A stretch of 36,554 nt of DNA, from assembly GCA_021789555.1 (NCBI GenBank), contig JAJYJK010000021.1, forward strand, positions 1-36,554, in the 5' to 3' direction. The translations under genes were made by a program, and so were the position numbers. This document shows positions 7,412 through 15,678 of this stretch, piece by piece (the first letter of the stretch is position 1; each line of letters opens with the position of its first letter). The stretch is from Nitrospirota bacterium. GTDB taxonomy: Bacteria > Nitrospirota > Thermodesulfovibrionia > Thermodesulfovibrionales > JdFR-88. Under the pieces are notes generated by a model, which made no database searches, was not told the origin of the DNA, and saw only the letters and a program-made list of their open reading frames with translations.

Positions 7412-8686
7412 TCAGAGCCCCAGCTCTTCGGGCACGCCGATTCTTCCCAGCACCGCGGAGGCCGCCGCAACGGCCGGCCCGGAGAGATACACCTCGCTTT
7501 CGGGGTGTCCCATCCTGCCTACGAAATTCCTGTTCGTGGTGGCAAGCGCCCTTTCCCCTTTTGCCAGTATGCCCATGTGGCCGCCGAGACACGGCCCGCA
7601 GGTCGGGGTGGAAACTACCGCCTCGGCCTCGACGAATATCTCAAAAAGTCCCTCTTTCATGGCGTCAAGATATATCCGTTGGGTGGCCGGTATCACCAGG
7701 AGCCTGACATTCGGGTCCACTTTCCTTCCCTTCAATATCCGGGCAGCCTCGCGGAGGTCCTCAAGCCGCCCGTTGGTGCATGAGCCTATGACGACCTGGT
7801 CCAAGCCGACATGGGAGAGCTCCGCTGCGGGTTTTGCGTTTGACGGCAGGCTCGGGACCGAGACCGTGAGCGGGATTTTTGAGGCGTCGTATTCCTTTAT
7901 CTCCACGTAGCTCGCATCCTGGTCCGACGTGAAGAAAGTGAATGCCCTTTTCGCCCTGCCCTCCACGTACATTCTGGTCACTTCGTCGGGCACGATGATG
8001 CCGGACTTGGCGGCCGCCTCTATCGCCATGTTGCACATGGTAAGCCTTGCGTGCATAGGCAGCGAGTGTATGGTCTCCCCGTCAAACTCCATGGCGCGGT
8101 AAAGGGCGCCGTCGACCCCGATGTCGCCTATCGTGTGAAGGATGATGTCTTTTCCGCCGACCCATTTGCCGAGCTTGCCGTAATATATGAACTTCATCGA
8201 CTCGGGCACCTTGAACCAGAGCTCGCCCGTTGCCATGGCGGATGCGACATCGGTGGAACCCACCCCCGTGGCAAAAGCGCCCAGGGCCCCGTAGGTGCAG
8301 GTATGGCTGTCGGCCCCGACTATGACGTCGCCCGGCAGCACCAGGCCCTCCTCCGGCAGGAGCGCGTGCTCCACGCCCATCCTTCCGACCTCGTAGTAAT
8401 ATTTCAGCCCGTGCTCATGGGAGAACTCCCTGAGGAGCTTGCACTGCTCGGCCGCCTGGATGTCTTTTTGCGGGGCGAAATGGTCCGGCACGAAGGTCAC
8501 TCTCTGCCGGTCGAAGACGTCCCCGGCCCCGATGCGCCCGAATTCCCGGATGGCTATGGGGGCGGTTATGTCGTTTGCCAGGATGAAATCCACCCGCGCG
8601 TTTATGAGCTGGCCGGGAAAGACCTCCTTTTTCCCGTCTTCATTGTCTGAGAGGTGCCCGGCCAGTATCTTCTCGGTTATATTCAT
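7412..8686 (-). CDS. leuC: 3-isopropylmalate dehydratase large subunit (LeuC / HACN type)
   Basis: A 424-residue aconitase-superfamily large subunit of the shorter, archaeal-like type. It includes ADSHTCTYGALGAFATGVGS, the Fe-S cysteine in GSCTNGR and the pair in PTCGPCLGG, giving the three ligands of the [4Fe-4S] cluster. The family isomerises 2- and 3-isopropylmalate in leucine synthesis; homoaconitase-type substrates cannot be excluded from sequence alone. The small subunit leuD is not adjacent: the next gene is a RidA-like gene. AGGAGG-type sequence (on minus, near 8697-8703) precedes the ATG. Confidence 0.9.
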   Translation of the reverse strand: MNITEKILAGHLSDNEDGKKEVFPGQLINARVDFILANDITAPIAIREFGRIGAGDVFDRQRVTFVPDHFAPQKDIQAAEQCKLLREFSHEHGLKYYYEVGRMGVEHALLPEEGLVLPGDVIVGADSHTCTYGALGAFATGVGSTDVASAMATGELWFKVPESMKFIYYGKLGKWVGGKDIILHTIGDIGVDGALYRAMEFDGETIHSLPMHARLTMCNMAIEAAAKSGIIVPDEVTRMYVEGRAKRAFTFFTSDQDASYVEIKEYDASKIPLTVSVPSLPSNAKPAAELSHVGLDQVVIGSCTNGRLEDLREAARILKGRKVDPNVRLLVIPATQRIYLDAMKEGLFEIFVEAEAVVSTPTCGPCLGGHMGILAKGERALATTNRNFVGRMGHPESEVYLSGPAVAAASAVLGRIGVPEELGL

Positions 8687-8749
8687 GCGTTTAAATCCTC
8701 CTTTTCATCCGGACCATCCGTCCTTAACGCCTTTTGATTCGAGTTTTTT

Positions 8750-8779
8750 ATTATATCCCCTTCATACGACGCTGGGCAA
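8750..8779 (-). promoter_or_regulatory. Possible sigma70 promoter for leuC
   Basis: On the minus strand a perfect TATAAT occupies 8755-8750. It is preceded by a weak -35 TTGCCC at 8779-8774 with an 18-bp spacer. Transcription would start near 8743, leaving a leader of about 57 nt before the leuC ATG. The 185-nt gap between leuC and the divergent TPR gene holds nothing else clear. Confidence 0.4.
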
Positions 8780-8871
8780 GACGGGCTGTGGGAGAGAGAG
8801 GAGCGAAGCGGAGGGTGAGGGCATCCGCCAGTCCATTTGCTTATTTTTCCCTTCCGGGCTATGATAGGCCC

Positions 8872-9618
8872 ATGGCAGGTTCTGACAGGATTGAAATCAA
8901 ATCCGGGGCCAGCTACCTCCTTGAGGCCAGCCTCACCATAAACTCAAAGCGCTATCTCGTGCTTACGGAACCCGCAGGGGACCTGATAATAACGCGCGTG
9001 TATCTGAATGGCCAGATCATTTCCACCAAAAAATCCGAATACCAGAAGGCGAGCGGCCAGGACGAAAAGACCGGCCCGGCCTTAACGGAGCTCATGCGGC
9101 GCCAGCACGAGCTTGCAATCGCCGGGCTCAAAAAAGAGCTTTGCCCGGAGGAGGCCGAAGCATTCCTCAAGGAGACGCTGGGCCTTTTAAGGAAAGGCCG
9201 GGGCCGTTTGGCCTTCGATGTGCTCTCCGAGGGGCTCGCCCATTACCCGGACAACTCCTTCCTTCTTTCCTATCACGGGTTTTTGAGGGCGAAGCTGGGC
9301 ATCGGTGTTTCCGAGGGGATCGAGGAGTGCATGAAGGCGGTCAAAAACACATTGAAGCTGCCCTTCGGGGCGGAGTTCTACCATCCGTTTTTGTACCTGA
9401 ACCTGGGCAGGGCATACCTCGCGGCGGGCAGGAAGCGGGAGGCGATGAGCGCGTTTAAAAAGGGGTTTGCCGCGGACCCCTCAAACAGGGAACTCCAGTC
9501 CGAGATAAAAAAGATGGGGTTAAGGAAGAAACCGGCCGTCCCCTTTCTGGACAGGGGCAACCCGATCAATAAATACGCCGGTAAATTCAAGAGCGCGCTT
9601 TCCCGAGGAAAAGACTAA
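8872..9618 (+). CDS. Tetratricopeptide-repeat protein of unknown function
   Basis: 248 residues from the ATG at 8872. An upstream start at 8734 would add 46 Arg-rich residues translated from a purine-rich intergenic stretch and is rejected. The N-terminal third has alternating strands (ASYLLEASLTINSKRYLVLTE, LIITRVYLNGQIISTKK). The remainder is helical, with TPR-like units (LLRKGRGRLAFDVLSEGLAHYP; LYLNLGRAYLAAGRKREAMSAFKKGFAADP). A basic C-terminal tail follows. No signal peptide is seen, so it is probably a cytoplasmic adaptor. It overlaps the convergent glgC by 4 nt. Confidence 0.8.
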   Translation: MAGSDRIEIKSGASYLLEASLTINSKRYLVLTEPAGDLIITRVYLNGQIISTKKSEYQKASGQDEKTGPALTELMRRQHELAIAGLKKELCPEEAEAFLKETLGLLRKGRGRLAFDVLSEGLAHYPDNSFLLSYHGFLRAKLGIGVSEGIEECMKAVKNTLKLPFGAEFYHPFLYLNLGRAYLAAGRKREAMSAFKKGFAADPSNRELQSEIKKMGLRKKPAVPFLDRGNPINKYAGKFKSALSRGKD

Positions 9619-10838
9619 TAGGCGGGTATCTCTTTTCTGCCCTGCCTGGGCAAGACGGCTATGCCCGAGGCGTCTATATGGCAGCGGAACATGTCCCTGG
9701 CCGGGTCGTAACCGATCGTCTCGTCCCGCTCTATCAGGTTCATCTTATCGATGACCGCGTTTTTCAGCTTCGCCCCGCGCTTGATGACGCAGTGGTCCAT
9801 GATTATGCAATTGTCTATGACCACCCCCGGCTCTATCCTAACGCCGCTTCTTATGAAGGACCTCCGGATGGTGGCGCCTTCTATCAGGCAGCCGTCGGCG
9901 ATGACGCTGTCCGTAATCTCTCCGCTTAAGATCTTTGTGGCCGGCCCCTCGAAAAACGCCGGGTGTATGGGCCAGAGGCTGTTCATGGGGTCGAACCCTG
10001 GTTCCGGCCCGAGCATGTCCATATGGGCGTCGTAATACGATTTTATCGTCCCCACGTCCCTCCAGTAGCCGGTCTCCTCAAAGGGCTTCATATCGGGGAT
10101 GGCGTTCGAGGAGAAATCGTAGGCGAAGACCCTGCCCTTCTCCAGAGAGGCAGGCAGTATATGCGTGCCGAAATCATGCTGTCTTTTTGCCTGCGCCTCG
10201 ACCAGAGCGCGGATGAGGAAGTCCCTGCCGAAGATGTAATTGCCCATGGAGACGTAGGCCCTGCCGGGGTCGGTGGCCATCGGTTTGGGTTCCTTCGGCT
10301 TCTCCTGGAAGGAGATGATCCTCTGGTCGGCGTCCGCCACGATGACGCCGAAGTTCGAGGCCTCCTCAAGCGGCACCGGCCTCGCCGCAACCGTTATGTC
10401 GGCCTTTTTCTCCAGATGAAAATCCATCATCTGCCTTATGTCCATGCGGTAGACGTGGTCCGCGCCGAATATGATCACAAGCTCCGGGTTCAACTGGCTT
10501 ATGAAGGCCAGGTTCTGGAAGACGGCGTCCGCCGTGCCCTGGAACCACTCCGGCCCCATCCTCATCTGCGGCGGGACGACCGCGACAAAGTGCTCGCGCA
10601 TGACCGAGGAGAGCACCCAGTTGTGCCTGACATGCTCTATCAAAGACTGGGACTTGTATTGAACGAGCAGGTATATCGAATAAATCCTCGAGTTTATGAG
10701 ATTGCTCAGGGCGAAGTCCACGATCCTGTATCTGCCGCCAAAGGGGACCGACGGCTTCGACCTCATCGCCGTAAGCGGAAAGAGCCTTTCGCCTTTCCCT
10801 CCGGCAAGAACGAACGCGAGTGTTGTCGGATGCGCCAT
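9615..10838 (-). CDS. glgC: Glucose-1-phosphate adenylyltransferase (ADP-glucose pyrophosphorylase)
   Basis: A 407-residue nucleotidyltransferase that makes ADP-glucose for glycogen synthesis. It shows the N-terminal AGGKGERLFPLT signature with KPSVPFGGRYRIVDFALSN, FGADHVYRMD, the FQEKPKEP lysine segment and SMGNYIF, followed by a left-handed beta-helix C-terminal domain with hexapeptide-like repeats (SVIADGCLIEGATIRRSFIRSG). Length is close to the bacterial norm (about 420). AGGGAG precedes the ATG. The other glg genes are not in the window. Confidence 0.96.
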   Translation of the reverse strand: MAHPTTLAFVLAGGKGERLFPLTAMRSKPSVPFGGRYRIVDFALSNLINSRIYSIYLLVQYKSQSLIEHVRHNWVLSSVMREHFVAVVPPQMRMGPEWFQGTADAVFQNLAFISQLNPELVIIFGADHVYRMDIRQMMDFHLEKKADITVAARPVPLEEASNFGVIVADADQRIISFQEKPKEPKPMATDPGRAYVSMGNYIFGRDFLIRALVEAQAKRQHDFGTHILPASLEKGRVFAYDFSSNAIPDMKPFEETGYWRDVGTIKSYYDAHMDMLGPEPGFDPMNSLWPIHPAFFEGPATKILSGEITDSVIADGCLIEGATIRRSFIRSGVRIEPGVVIDNCIIMDHCVIKRGAKLKNAVIDKMNLIERDETIGYDPARDMFRCHIDASGIAVLPRQGRKEIPAY

Positions 10839-10931
10839 TATCTGTCTCCCTGGCTATCTCTGCAGTCTTGAAAAATTAAAATTTACAAGTAAAAGTAAAA
10901 AATAAAAAAACTTGAAGGCGGTTAAAGAACT

Positions 10932-10954
10932 GAAAGCCTGCCTTTTCAGGCTTC
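10932..10954 (-). terminator. Hairpin at the stop of the peptide-binding lipoprotein gene
   Basis: On the minus strand, GAAGCCTG overlaps the stop codon and pairs with CAGGCTTTC across a short A/G-rich loop. Only a weak T-containing tail (AGTTCTTT) follows directly; a longer T tract lies further down, around 10902-10916. It probably reduces read-through into glgC. Confidence 0.5.
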
Positions 10955-12563
10955 AATTATACCACAGGGCCTTGTCGGCGGGGACGCGCCAGTGGATGAA
11001 GTCGTACCATATGCCGATGGGCGCTTCATGCACGCCCTTGAACCTCCTGCTCAAGACGGGCAGGGCGTCGGGCACATAGAGAAAAGTATAGGGCTGGTCC
11101 CAGGCGAATATCGCATGGAGCTTGTGATAAATGGCTTTTCTCTTCCTGAGGTCCAGGGTGCTGCGGCCCTCCTCTAGGAGCCTGTCGGCCTGCGGGTCCT
11201 TATAGGAGATAAAGTTGAATTCCCCTTCTTTTGTCTGCGAGGAATCGAATATCTGGTAGAGGTCCGGGTCCCTTGACAGCGACCAGCCCATCAGCACCGC
11301 CTCGAAGCGCTTTTTGTCCACGAAATCATGAAGCATGGCCTGCCATTCGAGGACCTTTATATGGGCCTCGACGCCGACTTTTTTCAGGTCCTCCTTTATG
11401 ATCTGGGCCGCCAGCAGCCGCTCGGTGTTGCCCTGGTTCGTGATGATGGTGAAGCTGAAGGGCACCCCGTCTTTCTGGAGCACGCCGTCTTTGAGCGTCC
11501 AGCCGGCCTCGCGGAAAAGCTCGAGGGAGCGCGCCGGGTCGTAAGAGGGGTCCTTGACATCCGGGTTATAGGCCCAGGAGCCGGGAAGGAAAGGCCCGGT
11601 GCACGGCGTGCCGTATCCCATGAGCACCCCCTTTATGATGGATTTCTTGTCTATCGCATGGGAGAGCGCCCTCCTGATCCTGACATCCTTAAACCTGCTG
11701 TCGAGCTCGTTCCATCCCAGGTAGGTAAAGGCGAAGGCGGGATAGCGGAACCGCTGAAAATACCTTTCAAAAAACCTGGAGCGGGAGACGACGAGCTTGT
11801 ACTGCTGGGGCGTGACATCCATGTAGTCTATGCCCCCGAATTTCAGCTCCAGAAACATGGTGGCGTTATCGGGGATGATCCTCATTATGAATTTTTTTAT
11901 CCCCGGCCTGCCTTCAAAATAGCCGTCGAAGGCGTCGAGCTCTATGCTCTGCCCCGTTGTCCAGCGTTTCAGCCTGTAAGGGCCGGTGCCGACCGGGTGT
12001 CTTGAAAACCTCTCATCGGTCATGTCCCTGCCTTCAAGGATGTGCTTTGGGATTATGCCCATGCCCCAGGATTCAAGGGCCGGGGCGTAGGGTTTTTTGT
12101 AATAGACCCGGACCGTGTACGGGTCCGGGGCCTCCACTTTTCCCACCGGGCCGTAATTGCTCGAATAAGGAGTCGGGACCTTCGGGTCGGTGACGGTATC
12201 GTAGGTGAAAAGGACGTCGGCGGACGTGAACTCTTTTCCGTCCTGCCATTTGACCCCCCGTCTTAAGTGGAAGATTATCTCCAGGCCGCCATTTTTTATC
12301 TCCCAGCTCTTTGCGAGGTCCGGCACGATTTTGAGGTCCTTGTCGTATTTGGTGAGCCCGTTAAAGATCCAGCCGCTTATTTCCGCGGAGGCCGAGTCGC
12401 TGGCCATAAGGGGCAGGGGATTTCTTGCGTCCGCGAGCGAGCCGACCACAACGGCATCCGGCATGTGGATGCTGGGCGCCCTCCGGCAGGCAGTCAGCAG
12501 TGAAAGGGCAAAAAAGACGGCTGCTAAAAGGACTGAAGCGCGGTAAAACCTTCTAAAAGACAC
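10953..12563 (-). CDS. Peptide/oligopeptide ABC transporter substrate-binding lipoprotein (SBP_bac_5)
   Basis: 536 residues from a GTG start. A lipoprotein signal with lipobox LTAC (Cys26) follows a basic FRRFYR N-terminus. The mature domain has cluster C features of the DppA/OppA family: WIFNGLTKYDKDLKIVPDLA, WEIKNGGLEIIFHLRRGVKWQDGKEFTSADVLFTYD, RRALSHAIDKKSII and a C-terminal WYDFIHWRVP. It would capture peptides or similar ligands at the outer face of the inner membrane. No permease or ATPase genes are adjacent. It follows secG by 6 nt, so it is probably co-transcribed with tpiA-secG. Confidence 0.92.
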   Translation of the reverse strand: MSFRRFYRASVLLAAVFFALSLLTACRRAPSIHMPDAVVVGSLADARNPLPLMASDSASAEISGWIFNGLTKYDKDLKIVPDLAKSWEIKNGGLEIIFHLRRGVKWQDGKEFTSADVLFTYDTVTDPKVPTPYSSNYGPVGKVEAPDPYTVRVYYKKPYAPALESWGMGIIPKHILEGRDMTDERFSRHPVGTGPYRLKRWTTGQSIELDAFDGYFEGRPGIKKFIMRIIPDNATMFLELKFGGIDYMDVTPQQYKLVVSRSRFFERYFQRFRYPAFAFTYLGWNELDSRFKDVRIRRALSHAIDKKSIIKGVLMGYGTPCTGPFLPGSWAYNPDVKDPSYDPARSLELFREAGWTLKDGVLQKDGVPFSFTIITNQGNTERLLAAQIIKEDLKKVGVEAHIKVLEWQAMLHDFVDKKRFEAVLMGWSLSRDPDLYQIFDSSQTKEGEFNFISYKDPQADRLLEEGRSTLDLRKRKAIYHKLHAIFAWDQPYTFLYVPDALPVLSRRFKGVHEAPIGIWYDFIHWRVPADKALWYN

Positions 12564-12569
12564 GCACGG

Positions 12570-12908
12570 TCATTTCCCAGCGGGGCCCGCAGGGGGGACA
12601 TTCCCTGGCGGCTGAGGCGTAAAGGGCATCTGGCGCGCCGGCATCCGCCCGGCCGCGGAGGGTCTCAGTATGGACCCGCGGCCCCTCATGGACGTCAGCG
12701 TCAGCACCATCGAGGTCACCATGAAAAGGGCCGCAAAGGCCGTTGTGAGCTTGCCCAGGAAGGTCGCCGCTCCTCGGCTGCCAAACAGCGTCTGGCTCGA
12801 ACCGCCGAATGCGGCGCCAAGCTCCGCCCCCCTTCCGCCCTGTATGAGCACGACGAAAATCAGGAACAAACAGATAAGAACGTGCAGGATCGTAACAACT
12901 ATGGTCAT
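12570..12908 (-). CDS. secG: SecG, preprotein translocase subunit
   Basis: 112 residues from the ATG at 12908. The frame stays open upstream, but that part lies inside tpiA. Two transmembrane helices flank the SecG signature LIQGGRGAELGAAFGG followed by QTLFGSRG. A Pro-rich C-terminal tail (about 40 residues) follows the second helix. SecG assists SecYE during protein export. The start lies 2 nt after the tpiA stop, the usual tpiA-secG arrangement. Confidence 0.95.
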   Translation of the reverse strand: MTIVVTILHVLICLFLIFVVLIQGGRGAELGAAFGGSSQTLFGSRGAATFLGKLTTAFAALFMVTSMVLTLTSMRGRGSILRPSAAGRMPARQMPFTPQPPGNVPPAGPAGK

Positions 12909-12910
12909 CT

Positions 12911-13678
12911 CTATCCTTTCTTGAACATCACAAGTCTTGAAAAGCTCTCCGGATCCAGGCTTGCCCCGCCTACCAGGGCCCCGTCCACATCCGGGCATGC
13001 CATTATCTCATCGACATTGTCCGGCTTTACGCTGCCGCCATAGAGTATCCTCATGTCGCCCGCTATGTCCCCGCCGTAAATCTCCTTCATGACCGAGCGT
13101 ATGAAGAGGTGCGCCTCTTCAGCCTGCTCGGGCGTTGCCGTAACCCCGGTGCCGATAGCCCAGATCGGCTCATAGGCGAAGACGGTATTTTTGAAATCCG
13201 CCTCCTGAAATTCCACCAGCGCCTCGGAAACCTGCCTCTTGACAACATCGAAGGTCCTGCCCGTATTTCTTTCCTCGATGGTCTCGCCCACACAGATTAT
13301 GACGCCCAAGCCCCCCTTGAGCGCGGCCTTCGCCTTTTTGTTTACGAGGCTGTCGGTCTCATGGAAGTACTGCCTCCGCTCCGAATGGCCGACGATCGCA
13401 AAACCGCCGCCCGCGTCCCTTATCATCGACGGGGAGACCTCGCCGGTGAAGGCGCCTTTCTCCTCGTAAAAAACGTCCTGGGCGGCGACGAAGATGTCCG
13501 TCCTGCCCCCCTTCTTAAGCGCCGCCGCCACGGAGCTTATGGCGGTAAACGGCGGGGCTATGAGGATGTCCACATCCGCCGCGTTCCTCACCATCGGCAC
13601 AAACCGACCGACATAGGCGACCGCCTCCGGGATGGTCTTGTACATCTTCCAGTTCGCCGCTATCATAGGTCTCCGCAT
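12911..13678 (-). CDS. tpiA: Triosephosphate isomerase
   Basis: A 255-residue TIM barrel interconverting dihydroxyacetone phosphate and glyceraldehyde 3-phosphate. Seen are NWKMYKT (catalytic Lys), GHSERR (catalytic His), YEPIWAIGTG (catalytic Glu and start of the phosphate loop) and the phosphate-binding GGSVKP near the end. The ATG at 13678 gives the canonical MRRPMIAANWK start. A second ATG at 13666 has a GGAG 4 nt upstream. The promoter sits so close that the mRNA leader would be almost absent for the first ATG. Confidence 0.97.
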   Translation of the reverse strand: MRRPMIAANWKMYKTIPEAVAYVGRFVPMVRNAADVDILIAPPFTAISSVAAALKKGGRTDIFVAAQDVFYEEKGAFTGEVSPSMIRDAGGGFAIVGHSERRQYFHETDSLVNKKAKAALKGGLGVIICVGETIEERNTGRTFDVVKRQVSEALVEFQEADFKNTVFAYEPIWAIGTGVTATPEQAEEAHLFIRSVMKEIYGGDIAGDMRILYGGSVKPDNVDEIMACPDVDGALVGGASLDPESFSRLVMFKKG

Positions 13679-13686
13679 TCTAAGAA

Positions 13687-13714
13687 TTTATAGGGAAAAG
13701 GACCCAAATGTCAA
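13687..13714 (-). promoter_or_regulatory. Near-consensus sigma70 promoter of tpiA-secG
   Basis: On the minus strand TTGACA (13714-13709), a 16-bp spacer and TATAAA (13692-13687). The predicted start point near 13680 is about 2 nt before the first tpiA ATG. Confidence 0.75.
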
Positions 13715-13766
13715 GTTTTTCGGGTACAGTTTGAATTTTCTACGCCTTCATGATCCTTTGACTTCG

Positions 13767-13837
13767 CAAGCATTCCGGCATGGGTGAGCTTGAAATGGCG
13801 AATACGAAAGCTATGCCGGAGATGAGCGGAATGCTTG
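13767..13837. repeat. Large imperfect stem-loop at the island edge
   Basis: Nested inverted repeats: CAAGCATT (13767-13774) with AATGCTTG (13830-13837), CCGGCAT (13775-13781) with ATGCCGG (13813-13819), and AGCTT (13787-13791) with AAGCT (13808-13812). Together they give about 20 paired bases around a 16-nt loop. Further partial copies of the ATGCC/GGCAT motifs continue to about 13885. It lies between the glycosylase gene and the tpiA promoter, in an otherwise gene-free 281-nt gap. It may be a dispersed repeat, a terminator-like RNA or an insertion scar. Confidence 0.65.
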
Positions 13838-13959
13838 AAGCGCACTCCTTGCCCATGCCAGGGGCAAGCACATGCCTTCGCTCCTCCGAGGCTTGTCCTT
13901 AGCCTTGCGGGAGATGAGAGTTTTCAGCAACTCTCGGCCAAGCTAGGCATTCAGTATTG

Positions 13960-14655
13960 TCAGCCTTTTTCCTGACAAAAAGCAGCTATAACGCATTCGC
14001 TACACTTGCGGGAGCGCGCAGTGCATATCTTGCGGCCATGAGAAACCATGTTCACATGTAAAGAGAAGCGAAATTCGGGCGGGATAAGCTCCTGTAGATA
14101 GTCTATAGCATTGTCGATGCCCTGTTTGCTGTTCCGCTTCTCGCCAAGCCATCCTAATCTACCCGCAATCCGCCAGCAGTGGGCGTCTACCGGGAAAACC
14201 TGCCGGTCAAGCGAATAAAGCATCACACAGCGGGCAGCTTTTTTCCCAATCCTAGGGAGACCGGTGAGAAACTTCTCGCACTCCTCACCTGACATCTTTT
14301 TGAGGGGAGCTAAGGTCGGCTTGCCAAATCTCTCAATCAGGTGTTTGACGATTTCTTTGGCAGCGGCGGCCTTCTGATTTTGCAGCCCGCCCCAGGCGAC
14401 GGTTCTGCTTATCTTATTCGCCGATGCAGTAGCAAGCAGCTCATATCTCGGGTAATTTCGTTTCAAGGACCGGAAGGCTTTGCGGTAAACCTTCTCGCTC
14501 CTCTTAACGCTGCACAGGATAAAGAATAGCTCATCCAAAGGGTTCTTTTTATTGTGGTGTGCAAAATCCTTATATTCTTTCCTTAATTCCAGCGTTACTC
14601 CTTCTACGTTTGCCGTCAACCACTGCGCAGCAAGCTGGGCCGCATCGTCGCGCAT
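13960..14655 (-). CDS. Endonuclease III-like HhH-GPD DNA glycosylase with Fe-S loop
   Basis: 231 residues from the ATG at 14655 (a TTG at 14667 is possible). It has a helix-hairpin-helix LPRIGKKAA (about 133-141), the catalytic-type Asp in PVDAH (Asp157), a Lys at the position of E. coli Nth Lys120, and four cysteines spaced C-X6-C-X2-C-X5-C (211, 218, 221, 227), as in the Nth/MutY [4Fe-4S] loop. The Lys predicts a bifunctional glycosylase/AP lyase. It sits 14 nt (or 2 nt) after the HNH gene, as third member of a restriction-modification-type cassette. It may repair lesions at modified sites or act in defence; it is not a standard chromosomal nth by context. Confidence 0.85.
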   Translation of the reverse strand: MRDDAAQLAAQWLTANVEGVTLELRKEYKDFAHHNKKNPLDELFFILCSVKRSEKVYRKAFRSLKRNYPRYELLATASANKISRTVAWGGLQNQKAAAAKEIVKHLIERFGKPTLAPLKKMSGEECEKFLTGLPRIGKKAARCVMLYSLDRQVFPVDAHCWRIAGRLGWLGEKRNSKQGIDNAIDYLQELIPPEFRFSLHVNMVSHGRKICTARSRKCSECVIAAFCQEKG

Positions 14656-14669
14656 TATAAATTTCAAGG

Positions 14670-15674
14670 CTATGTAAATGCCTTTGCATTCCAGCCGCGA
14701 AGGACTTGCCCTAATATCAGATAGTCCCGGTCGGGATAAAATTCCTTTCGTTTAGGAACATTGATTGCGTCGCGGCAGGTTTTCTTGAACTCGGATTCTC
14801 CGCCATCCCACCCAAGCGCTCTCAGACGGTCGAACCGCTCCTCATTAAAAATAATCGAATAATTCCGCTTGATCCCAATAAGCCCTTGATCAAAAGCCCG
14901 GTGATGAAGTGCACTCAAACACAGGCCGTTTCTGGTCTCATCCGTCCCTTTTGGGTGTTCTACTGGAATAATATGGGCAGCATCAAGCAAATCGAGTTGT
15001 ATGTCGCTCATAGCACATCTGAAGCCGTAAGCCACAAGAACATTCTTCCTGAATCTCGCGTCGCGTACTTTTCGCTTTAGCTTCTCCATGACTGTTCTTC
15101 GTGATCCGGCAGGCACATCTTTGACCTGCCACTCAATATCACTCGCTGCGAGCTCTTCCAGACGCTTTATATCAACTGGGCGTTGCGCCGCGCCGTGAAG
15201 GTCCTCAAGCTCCTGCACGTAAGTTACAAAGAACTCCGGTCTGAATGCGATCACATTTTCCTGATTGCCCCTAACCTGAGGGAAAAAGTCCTTGATCTTT
15301 GCTGTCTGCAAAGTCTCGCGCCTCACCTGAAGGGAGGGTGATCTTCCCTTCATTGAAATGAGGTGCTTCGTGACATCGAAACCGGCAAACATTCTCTCTT
15401 CCTCGCTCCAGCCAAGAAGTAATGTTTTGACTCCGGTCTCGACCTGGAACCGATCGACACCAGTAATCTGGATTCGAAGCTCATTAGGGTTTCGCGGATA
15501 GCCGCCGTGGGTCATGTTCCAGATATAGCAGAGGACTACAAGCGTGGTATTGCTATCGAAAATTGATAGCCGGAAAGGTAAAGCTTGAGACAGAACGATA
15601 GCATTCCATCCTGACGACCGGACAGCCCAAAGGACCCGCTGTAAGAGGTCTTGTTTTCCTAACCGAGCCTCCAT
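14670..15674 (-). CDS. HNH endonuclease, probable cognate restriction enzyme
   Basis: 334 residues from the ATG at 15674 (a TTG directly before it is the other option). The N-terminal 200 residues are unrecognised (FRLSIFDSNTTLVVLCYIWN; HGGYPRNPNELRIQITG) and probably form the DNA-recognition part. The C-terminal HNH_2-type nuclease reads YGFRCAMSD, then LDAAHIIPV, then a conserved Asn in RNGLCLSALHHRAFDQGLIGI. The gene begins 4 nt after the methyltransferase stop, which strongly suggests a type II restriction pair. No Cys-Zn knuckles are seen. Confidence 0.82.
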   Translation of the reverse strand: MEARLGKQDLLQRVLWAVRSSGWNAIVLSQALPFRLSIFDSNTTLVVLCYIWNMTHGGYPRNPNELRIQITGVDRFQVETGVKTLLLGWSEEERMFAGFDVTKHLISMKGRSPSLQVRRETLQTAKIKDFFPQVRGNQENVIAFRPEFFVTYVQELEDLHGAAQRPVDIKRLEELAASDIEWQVKDVPAGSRRTVMEKLKRKVRDARFRKNVLVAYGFRCAMSDIQLDLLDAAHIIPVEHPKGTDETRNGLCLSALHHRAFDQGLIGIKRNYSIIFNEERFDRLRALGWDGGESEFKKTCRDAINVPKRKEFYPDRDYLILGQVLRGWNAKAFT

Positions 15675-15678
15675 CAAT

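Noticed and set aside
8734-8871. N-terminal extension of the TPR protein
   Set aside because: Encodes an Arg-rich stretch from purine-rich intergenic DNA; the family-like part starts after ATG 8872.
9963-10871. 302-residue rightward open frame opposite glgC
   Set aside because: Antisense shadow of a well-supported glgC.
13767-13837. Integron attC site
   Set aside because: No GTTRRRY core or its complement at the ends, and no integrase or gene-cassette array nearby.
13780-13902. 40-codon rightward ORF in the stem-loop region
   Set aside because: No ribosome-binding site, and the codons are dictated by the inverted repeats; better seen as a structured repeat.
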